From the NCBI GenBank assembly GCA_016931955.1, contig JAFGDV010000020.1:1-15873 (forward strand): 15,873 nucleotides of DNA, in the 5' to 3' direction. The first letter of the stretch is position 1. Each line of letters starts with the position of its first letter. This document shows positions 6,754 to 14,500 of this stretch, in pieces. The notes beneath the pieces were generated by a model. It worked only from the letters and a program-made list of their open reading frames with translations, had not been told where the DNA came from and did no database searches. A program made the translations under genes and the position numbers. The stretch comes from Candidatus Altarchaeota archaeon. Lineage in GTDB: Archaea > Altiarchaeota > Altiarchaeia > IMC4 > QMZM01.

Positions 6754-7368
6754 ATGCATCCTTTGAAACATCTAGAAAGACGATTAAGGGACAATAGAAA
6801 AAAGAGGACTAACTATTACTTAGCTAATGCCTTCGGCCTCATAGTTTTGCTTCTCGTCTCCATAATAGTCGCCCCCCTCCTCCACGAATTCCTCCATATG
6901 TTCTTTCTTGACATCAACCATAAACCATACTCTATGGAGATAAACTTTGACTGGGTTAACGGAATCACTGGAAAAATAATGACCTACACGGACTTAAGCA
7001 TCAATGACTCAATAATTCTCTTAGGCATAGGAGTCTTTTCCAATCTCATCCTTGCTGCTATATTTTTTCTCAGCGGCTGGAAGATAAAGTCACATGGAAG
7101 AATGCCTGAATCAATATTCTCAACCTATCTCGCCGTAGGTTTCATCTACGACCCGATGACCTACTGTCTAGCATCAGAGGGCGACTTGATGAACATACTT
7201 ATGCTAATAGACATGCAACACCTAGCCTTCCTCCTACCGTTTGTAGGGCTCTTTTTTCTGGTATTGGTTTCCCTGTACATCCACAATCACACAAAACACG
7301 CCTTCAGGGAATACTACCTACTCCTCGAAGACATAGAAAAACTTGAAGGCTTTCTATTGGCTAGATGA
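6754..7368 (+). CDS. Membrane protein with HEFLH motif, probable M50-like metalloprotease
   Basis: This is a 204-residue polytopic protein. A basic N-terminus is followed by hydrophobic segments at about 25-43, 86-108, 120-138 and 155-176. The HExxH zinc motif is HEFLH at 44-48, at the end of the first helix, as in site-2-protease-like enzymes. The stretch GIGVFSNLILA at about 91-101 is like the GPxxN helix of M50 proteins. A possible third ligand is D144 in SEGDLMN, or D133 in YDPMTY. The protein is short for M50 and lacks a PDZ domain, so an M50-related or DUF3267-like family is also possible. Start: a good SD (GAGGATGA) precedes the ATG. The gene ends convergently, overlapping the last 8 bp of the 1078-aa gene. 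A role in cutting membrane-bound surface or VWA proteins is inference. Confidence 0.7.
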   Translation: MHPLKHLERRLRDNRKKRTNYYLANAFGLIVLLLVSIIVAPLLHEFLHMFFLDINHKPYSMEINFDWVNGITGKIMTYTDLSINDSIILLGIGVFSNLILAAIFFLSGWKIKSHGRMPESIFSTYLAVGFIYDPMTYCLASEGDLMNILMLIDMQHLAFLLPFVGLFFLVLVSLYIHNHTKHAFREYYLLLEDIEKLEGFLLAR

Positions 7369-10300
7369 TCCCAGAGAAGCCGAAGAAACTAAATGCTACA
7401 TAGATAACTACAGCACAGACAACGCTTATTATGAAATACCTGAAGACCCTCTGCATTCTTCTCCCAGGGGTCATCTTTCTCAGCTTCTCCTTCTCCTTCC
7501 CCTTCCTGGCTGCAAGAAGTATGCCTGCAAATATAAGCAACACAAGCAACAGATTAATCTTCGCCAAGCCAGGGATCAATGATGGGGGGGGAGTGACTAT
7601 GATCTCAACATCAGAGAAGGCGTACGCCTCCTCACGCGAACCGAAGATTATGGTGGCAGGACAACGCCCTGGCTTGTCGGTGCTTCTAAGGTTAAGGTAA
7701 GAGGATTTAGCCTCCTTAGGGTCGATTATTGTTATCGACGTAAAATGGTAGGTTTCTATGCATAATTCGGCGTTCTCCAGCCTTCCTGTGATGTCATGAA
7801 GCCTGACCTTGCCTATGTTCTCCAAGAGTATCGGGATGGTTATGTTAGAATTCGGCGTCATATAGATCGTCTTAGGGACCTCAACGATTTCTAGGACGGA
7901 AACATTAACCGCCTTGATCACGTTCAACCAGAAATAGTCTATGTCCAGTGTTACATCATCGCGAACAGCCTTCACCGGTATTGCGAATTTTCCTGTGACG
8001 GTGTAGGGGGGTTTTACAAAAATCGTCCGATTTGTTGTTTCCCCGACGTCAAGATAAGAAACAAAGGCTGTCTTATACTCCCAGCCTTCTGGAACAATCG
8101 GGATAAGGGATATGTTGTCTGCTTCCACGTTTCCTATATTTGTCACATTGAATACAGCTGGTATGAACATGCCTTGGCTGCCGTTGATCTCCCGCTCAAT
8201 AGGCTTTATGTCAATGGCCAGCTCAAGTTCGGGCTGTGTGACATTAAATGGAACCTCTATCTCAAATGGGACCTCCTTCTCAACCTCCTTTTCCTTCTCC
8301 TCTTCCGGTTGAGGTTGGGGTTGAGGCTGAGGCTGCGGTTCAGGTTGAGGCTCCGGCTCCGGCTCAGTCACGTTCTGGGTTATATTCTGTGTTATGTTCC
8401 TCTGCATGATCTCCCTGGACATCAAGAACAGCCCAGGGATGTATTCTTCATACGCCCCAGCTACAAGGCTCTTGTTCACAGGAAGCAGGAAGAATGTCTC
8501 CATGGAAACATTAGCTGTGAACTGGAACAATAGTGAGGTCATGGTTGCCGGCGTTTGGGCGCCGCTCAAGACAAGATCTGTTGGCGTAATAGCACAGGAG
8601 TATCCTGCAGGCGAAGCGCAGGAGTTCAGGACCCAGTAGGGCTGTATTGGGATATTCGCAGTCCAGGCGTTAGCTGTCTGCGCCTCTCCTGTGATAGAGT
8701 AGACTGTTAGATTAAACTCTGTCTCCTCGTCGGTGAAGAAGTCTCTCCTATCCCATGATCCATTACTATGCACGGATATGTCGTAGTTGAATGCTGGAAC
8801 ATTCCTCAACTCCATCCTCTTAGATTCTGGGGGATTAAAGTAGGGATCGTTCTCATAAGATACAAAGCTTGCGCCACCACCCCTTGGAGAGATGTCAGTA
8901 AAGTTTACAGAGGCGTTGAACTGATAGTAGCTTACACCGCCCAGTGAGTAGATGCTTCTGTTTTCGTTGGGTACCAGCTCGTACTCCATTATCTGATAAT
9001 GCCGTGGACGCAGTGGCTGCGTCAGATTAAACTCAACATAGTATCTGCCACCAGATTGGAATGTTCCGCAGGTGTAATTCGGGCTGTTAACGCATCTATA
9101 GGCTACTGGGCTGCAGTCTGATGCAAAACACGCTTCTGTTGTAAAGTTGTCAAGTAATGAGGTGCTTGTTAGATCTGCTATGCCGATGTTGTAGAGTATA
9201 AGCCTGACCTTCGTATATGTGCACGTATTCCATGGATCGCCTGGATTACAGCCAGATTCTTGGTTTATCTGAGGCGGCATCTCCCTGAAGATTAAGGGGT
9301 AGGGACCTACCTGCGGAGTCGGCGCAGGCTCTGGTTGCTCACCAAAGGATGTAACGATCTCGAACTCTCTTTCCTCCCTCACCCTACCATAGCAGTACCT
9401 CGTGTAATTACAGAAGACTGAACCATTAGTGTAGACCACACAGTCATAAGAGACTATTGTGTAATCACATAGTTCTTCCATCTCCGTGAAAGAGACACTA
9501 CTGCCATCCGACTCTACATCAGTCACGCCGTATTTAACGCCTTCTATGGAAAACCCTTCATAGTCGCATTCTTCAGACTGCAGATTGATATCAGTGCTCA
9601 GGCAAGCATGACAGTATTCGCCGCAGCCTATCATATCGAAGGTATAGACCCCATAGAGTGTCCCGTTTATGTCTATCGGTCCGCCGAAGTATGCGGTGCT
9701 CCCACCCACCATCCCAGGAACAACGGCAGCAGATGGCGTTGTAGTGTTCACTTCAACAACATTGGATGTAGGATACAGCGTACAAAACATGTCCTCCACC
9801 TTGGTGCAGTTTGTCCTGTTTAAGGCGTCTATTGCGGAGCAGTTAGCTGTAGCGTTGAGTTCGTTGAAACTAGCAAAGGTTATGTTCCCCTCATCATATG
9901 TCGAAGAATACTCTGTCTCGCCTATTGCTGTATAGTTTCCTTCAGCCATGCCGATGGTAGACCAGATCTCCCAATAGAATATCTCATCCTCCGCCTCCAT
10001 CGTGCCAGTAGGCAGGCCCTGACCCATCCTGTCCATCACCAGGTCACCTGTAGAATTCCTGACCTTCATGTAGTTCATCCTCCAGTCCAATGGGATGTTG
10101 CCGCAGTTCTTGAATACGTACAGGAACACCACAGTCTGGTTTTGTATGACCAACGGCGGAACATAGAAGTAGGATATCATACCACAACACGAACCCTTCA
10201 CGTACACATTGATGAGAACATCATCCGAATAGGTGAAGAATTTCACGACAAAGAAGTCATTCCAGGCAGTACGGGGATGGTTCAATAATAAATCGACTGC

Positions 10301-10594
10301 ATGAACACTATACTGGTTTGTTCCTCTCTCTGAGGCAGTGTAGATCCGCTGATACGTTCCCGGAGAGATTTGCGTCATCGGAAGATTAATTATCTGCGTC
10401 CCATTAGGCAACCTTATGTCAACATAGACGCCGGTCATATCGCCGTCTGCATCGGTGACATTCGCCCTAATAACAACTGTGTCATTCACCTCAGTGAGGT
10501 AGGGAAAATGCCACGTAGAATGTATTACTGGAGGGTCGGCACTGACTGAAACCGCGAACATCATGCATAACATTACAAAAAATATCTTCTTCAT
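7361..10594 (-). CDS. Large surface glycoprotein with Ig/CARDB-like domains and two C-terminal TM helices
   Basis: The protein is 1078 residues from GTG at 10597, or 1077 from the adjoining ATG at 10594. A signal peptide ends near VSVSA (about residue 20). An Ig-like domain follows (about 25-115), then a Cys-rich region with roughly two dozen Cys to residue 700, including CHAC near 329-332. Next come three touching sequons (NITQNITQNVT, 734-744), a stalk of ten E/Q-P pairs (745-764) and an acidic/basic EEEKEKE stretch. Two CARDB/NEW3-like beta domains lie at about 785-1005. Membrane helices are at about 1014-1030 and 1054-1075, with a basic loop (ARKGKEKEKLRK) between them that should face the cytoplasm. 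About 35 sequons are present. An SD-like GAGGGT (10609-10604) precedes the start, and the upstream stop overlaps it, so translation is coupled to the 286-aa gene. A stalked cell-surface protein; its ligand is unknown. It is not close enough to BatD to name it so. Confidence 0.85.
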   Translation of the reverse strand: MKKIFFVMLCMMFAVSVSADPPVIHSTWHFPYLTEVNDTVVIRANVTDADGDMTGVYVDIRLPNGTQIINLPMTQISPGTYQRIYTASERGTNQYSVHAVDLLLNHPRTAWNDFFVVKFFTYSDDVLINVYVKGSCCGMISYFYVPPLVIQNQTVVFLYVFKNCGNIPLDWRMNYMKVRNSTGDLVMDRMGQGLPTGTMEAEDEIFYWEIWSTIGMAEGNYTAIGETEYSSTYDEGNITFASFNELNATANCSAIDALNRTNCTKVEDMFCTLYPTSNVVEVNTTTPSAAVVPGMVGGSTAYFGGPIDINGTLYGVYTFDMIGCGEYCHACLSTDINLQSEECDYEGFSIEGVKYGVTDVESDGSSVSFTEMEELCDYTIVSYDCVVYTNGSVFCNYTRYCYGRVREEREFEIVTSFGEQPEPAPTPQVGPYPLIFREMPPQINQESGCNPGDPWNTCTYTKVRLILYNIGIADLTSTSLLDNFTTEACFASDCSPVAYRCVNSPNYTCGTFQSGGRYYVEFNLTQPLRPRHYQIMEYELVPNENRSIYSLGGVSYYQFNASVNFTDISPRGGGASFVSYENDPYFNPPESKRMELRNVPAFNYDISVHSNGSWDRRDFFTDEETEFNLTVYSITGEAQTANAWTANIPIQPYWVLNSCASPAGYSCAITPTDLVLSGAQTPATMTSLLFQFTANVSMETFFLLPVNKSLVAGAYEEYIPGLFLMSREIMQRNITQNITQNVTEPEPEPQPEPQPQPQPQPQPEEEKEKEVEKEVPFEIEVPFNVTQPELELAIDIKPIEREINGSQGMFIPAVFNVTNIGNVEADNISLIPIVPEGWEYKTAFVSYLDVGETTNRTIFVKPPYTVTGKFAIPVKAVRDDVTLDIDYFWLNVIKAVNVSVLEIVEVPKTIYMTPNSNITIPILLENIGKVRLHDITGRLENAELCIETYHFTSITIIDPKEAKSSYLNLRSTDKPGRCPATIIFGSREEAYAFSDVEIIVTPPPSLIPGLAKINLLLVLLIFAGILLAARKGKEKEKLRKMTPGRRMQRVFRYFIISVVCAVVIYVAFSFFGFSGII
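8307..8366 (-). repeat. Ten 6-bp units coding a (E/Q)-P stalk
   Basis: Ten hexamers of the form GGYTNN on the + strand run without interruption and encode alternating Glu or Gln with Pro in the 1078-aa protein. Such a tract gives a stiff extended spacer between the glycosylated ectodomain and the membrane-near domains. Its copy number may vary between strains. Confidence 0.85.
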
Positions 10595-11454
10595 CACTTC
10601 AGTACCCTCACAATGAGAGAGCCAACGCTTATTATCAGGGTCACTAAGCCCAAGTCGATCACTAAACCAGTCTGCCCCTCGCTTAATGTGACCTCCCCGG
10701 TGGGGAGGTTTATGTGAGTATTTCCTCCAGAGTCCTTAGTTACTAAGCCTGTTTTCTCGGATCCCCCAGATGAGCCCGTCGTTGTGTCACCATAGGCTGC
10801 TGAACCAGAGGAACCAGTTGCTGTACTGCCGCTTCCAGAAGACCCTCCTGCGGCAGGAGACAGGGAACTGCTCCCCTGACTGTAGGTCAGGCTCTTCTGG
10901 GCTTCCTCCATAACTGCGTCACCAGACGATGCATCTATCCTGATAACATCCGCGTATTCGCCGCTAACCTGCCCCGGCACCTTTGCCGTGAATACTACCT
11001 CCCTCACCTGAACAAGGCTCTGCTTGAATCCCTCACCTCCAGCGCTTTCAGATCCTTTGGCTGTCGCTATCAGCTTAATGTTGTATGTGTTCCTTGATAT
11101 TGTGGAAGGAATCTTCAAGTAGACCTCGACTGGGTGGGTTTTAACGTATCTCTTACCTCCGTCCAAGATAAGCCACTCACCGGGGGAGGAGGGATTCCCT
11201 GTAATACTGGATTCCATCCTCAGCTCAGAGGGCACTACCTCAATCCTCAGATCGGAGGGATACTCTACCTCTAAGTCAACATCCAAGGACTCATCCCCCA
11301 TGTTGAAGAACGATGCACTGAAAACCGCGTATTCCCCGGGCTTGAGATCCAAGCCATTGACGTCCGAGGTGCTGCCCAAGGAGATCTTAGCCTCCACATG
11401 AAGGACTAAAAAGAGGATGCACAATAAAATCCCAAACCCAACAAACCTTTTCAT
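10594..11454 (-). CDS. Membrane-anchored surface protein with S/G/T-rich linker, 286 aa
   Basis: A signal peptide covers residues 1-22 (hydrophobic core ILLCILFLVLHV, cleavage near VEA). The ectodomain at about 23-165 is beta-rich, with LKPGEYAVFSASFFNMGD, which is like the first strands of NEW3/CARDB-type domains. A helical piece and a Ser/Gly/Thr/Ala linker (about 193-232) lead to one membrane helix at about 263-283, ending in RVLK. The topology is type I, mostly outside. Unlike its neighbours it has no N-X-S/T sequon at all and no Cys in the mature chain. The S/T-rich linker could instead carry O-linked sugars. A strong SD (AAGGTGAT, 11465-11458) precedes the ATG by 3 nt. The stop TGA overlaps the ATG of the 1078-aa gene (TGATG), so the two are made together and may form a complex. 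Confidence 0.85.
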   Translation of the reverse strand: MKRFVGFGILLCILFLVLHVEAKISLGSTSDVNGLDLKPGEYAVFSASFFNMGDESLDVDLEVEYPSDLRIEVVPSELRMESSITGNPSSPGEWLILDGGKRYVKTHPVEVYLKIPSTISRNTYNIKLIATAKGSESAGGEGFKQSLVQVREVVFTAKVPGQVSGEYADVIRIDASSGDAVMEEAQKSLTYSQGSSSLSPAAGGSSGSGSTATGSSGSAAYGDTTTGSSGGSEKTGLVTKDSGGNTHINLPTGEVTLSEGQTGLVIDLGLVTLIISVGSLIVRVLK

Positions 11455-11457
11455 TCT

Positions 11458-11465
11458 ATCACCTT
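11458..11465 (-). promoter_or_regulatory. Strong SD of the 286-aa gene, overlapping a mini-ORF stop
   Basis: On the minus strand AAGGTGAT is 3 nt before the ATG at 11454. The TGA inside it also closes a 14-codon ORF that begins at ATG 11503, which itself overlaps the stop of the giant gene. This would let ribosomes pass from gene to gene. Confidence 0.65.
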
Positions 11466-11502
11466 ACCTTTATGTATTTTCTCATCCACACTAATAATTC
11501 CA

Positions 11503-14500
11503 TCATGCCGTGGCGTTAGCCATAACATATGAGTAACCATGATACCTAAGCGCCGGAACCGCTGGAATATCTATCCAGTAATAGGTTTCCTGTGAGGTTC
11601 CCGCTGCAGTAAAGTTCCGAATATTGGCCCATGATGAAGTAAGATCATAGCCATTACCACAGACATCAACCTTAGCCCATGTGACATTGCCTACGCCTAT
11701 AGAACTTGACCCATTAGTCAGAGCCGCCCCCCTTATGTAGACACCTTCTGCATCATTAGAGTTCTCATCCAGGGAAATATTTATTGGGTTAACTGGCGCA
11801 GGATTACATGTTGTCTGAGGATTCACTGCACCCCAGTCTATGCTGTTCGCTGAAAGATGCATGATCAACACCTTCGTTATCTTGATTATTGTATAGTTTG
11901 TGTTGTTGTTTACCGCGGAGGCTCCCTCAAATAGGACATCAAGCTTCCACAACGAACCTAATGCTCCAGTAGAGTTCACGGTCCAGTTCAGGATGCATGA
12001 CTCATTCAAATCAAGCGGGTTATTCAAACAGGACTTCGGGTTCAGTGTTGGAGCATCCACGATAAAGAAAGGCGTGTCATAGCTTGTGTTTACTGCTGTA
12101 TCTGGTAGAGCAGTTAGATTATATCTTACAGTGCCTTGGACGTTTCCACAGTTAGCGTTCCTGCAGGTGACGTTCGCCTTGATCATGAAGGTCTTGTTCT
12201 TCCCCACCTCGTAGCCTGAATTAAGCTCAGCACTACCATCTCCTGGAATCGTTGGAGGCAGCATCAAGTAGACCTCCAAGACACCTCCGACAGACTCCAA
12301 TTCTATCGTAGCATTGGCTTTATTGTTTACTGTATTGTTATAGTAGAGCGTTGAGTTATCTGTGATGTTACACCTTGCTGTGTAGTTTCCAAAAGACAGG
12401 CCGCTGGTGTTCCAATCATAGACGGCATAGCCTGTAGAGTTCGTCAGATCGGTTCCAATGTAGTGGTAATTCGCCTCAGTAGCGTTCTTGTAGTAGAAGC
12501 GCACAGGGTAATCTAATATGCCTGATGAAGAGCTCACATCCCTCACCCTGCAGGTTAACGTTATCGAGGAACCCTGTGAGTGATTGGAACCACTTGAGGG
12601 CGAGACCCAGGTTATGTTCGACCAACCCCAGACGTAGATGGACACATTAGCTGTATCGGAGGAATAATACTGCTTTGTGACGTTAACTGTGATAAGCTCA
12701 GGACCCAGGCTGTGACCTGACGGGATCTGCCAGATAGTGTCCTCTCCCGTCGCTATCTGTGCGGTAGTGTTACGCCACGTGGCATTCACCGAAGACACAA
12801 CCTGAGAGTTCTCATCCCTCGTAGTTGAATTCAAAACAACGGTGTCGCCTTTATGGTATACCTTGCTCGGAGTGAGGTTGTCTATTGACACATTAAGCTT
12901 CCCCAGGAGAGTGAATACGCCAGTAGCGTCATCGTCTGCAGCAGTTGTATTATAGTATCCGTTATTAGCTATCACACAATAGAAGGTCTTCGATCCTACA
13001 GAATCATTCTGACCATTCCAGTTATAGGTCGCGATCCCAGAGGCATTAGTGTTCACAGTATCGAGATAGTCCAACGAGGAATTGTAGAAGTCGACCGGGT
13101 GATTACCGATGCCTACATTGTTGTCTTTGTCGTATACTCTGCACCTCAAGGGAATGGTTCCTCTGTATTCGCTCGTTGTCGGCGAAATCCACTCTACCTT
13201 GCTCCTGCCCCAGACCTTGAATTTCAAGTAAGACAGGGAATTATTCCAGTTACCCCAGATGTCTGATGCATTAATCTTAACATAATGCACGCCGACGATC
13301 CATGACGAATTAGAGACTATAGTATGATTGGTCCAGTTATTAGCAATCGTATCCGGTGTGTAGATTCTAAGGGTCGAGGATGTTGAATTGTATGTGATAT
13401 TCGCTCCACCAACGGTTTCATTCCATTTAGCGTAGGCTAAGATGCTTTCACCCTTCCATATCGAGGTGTCGTTTAGACCGTAGACGGTCGCACTTGGAGG
13501 CTCAGTATCCTCACCTGGAAGGGCAGCCCTCAGAGCGTGTGAAGCGCTGCTTGGAGTCCCAGGATCATAATACTTCGCAGGATAGGAGGTTATGTTGCAT
13601 GTAAGGAGCTCCCAGCCCTGGGTTGTATCATTGTAGGTCCACTGAGCCCATCCTGTTGAGTTAGTGAGACTCCAGTTAAGGTAACCGGTCTCGTTGCTGT
13701 AGAATGAGACATTATATAGGCTGATCGCAGAACCGTTGTGGTAGTCCACGACCCTACAACTCATGGTGCTTGTTTCGTTAACGTATATTGGATTCGGCGC
13801 CAGACTGCTTTCATTCACTATGGCATAACCCCATACGACAGTGGTATTCATTGGGGTTACATTCCAGTTACTGAATGAATCATTGGCATATATCCTCCAA
13901 CCCATCGGACCCAAGATTGAATCCGTCGGAATCGTTACTGAGAAATTCGACCAATCCTGTGAGCCCGATAGAATCAAGGGATTCGTTAATGAATCATTCT
14001 GCCAGCCTCCAGACTCGTTCGACTCAAGCCATGCAGTATCCAGCTCATTGTTATCATTCCATCTCGCATAGAATAGGATATCTTCCCCACGGTGGACCTT
14101 GGTTACGTTCTGACCGACTATGTCATACCATGGAGGCTGAACCTCTATAACGGTCAGATTCTCCCTCCTCTCCTGTTGCCCATAGAAGTATATTTGTAAA
14201 TAATCATCGATGTAACAGATTAACTCTTTTTTACCCAGCGCAGAATCATTAAAGGTGAGCTGCGCCCAGCCTGTCGAGTTTGTTAGATTCCAACCCAGAT
14301 ATCCGCCTGTGTCATTATAGAAAGAAACATTATAGCCGCTGATCGCTGATCCATTATCCGCCGTTACCCTGCAGCTCATCGTTGTATTCCCCCCTTGAAT
14401 GATTGTTGAATTGCTCAAGGAGGAATCTGTTATATCCGCCTGCCCATAAACAAAGAAGGTCAGATACTGCAGGGTGTTGTTCCAATTGTTGTTGAGATCC

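Noticed and set aside
8112-8639. Overlapping + strand ORFs opposite the 1078-aa gene
   Set aside because: Low-complexity Leu/Arg/Ser products are antisense shadows of the E/Q-P stalk and Thr/Asn-rich coding; no SD or family features.
9602-9613. CHAC as a heme or metal site in the 1078-aa protein
   Set aside because: It is not a CxxCH heme motif, and many other Cys nearby in an exported protein point to disulphides.
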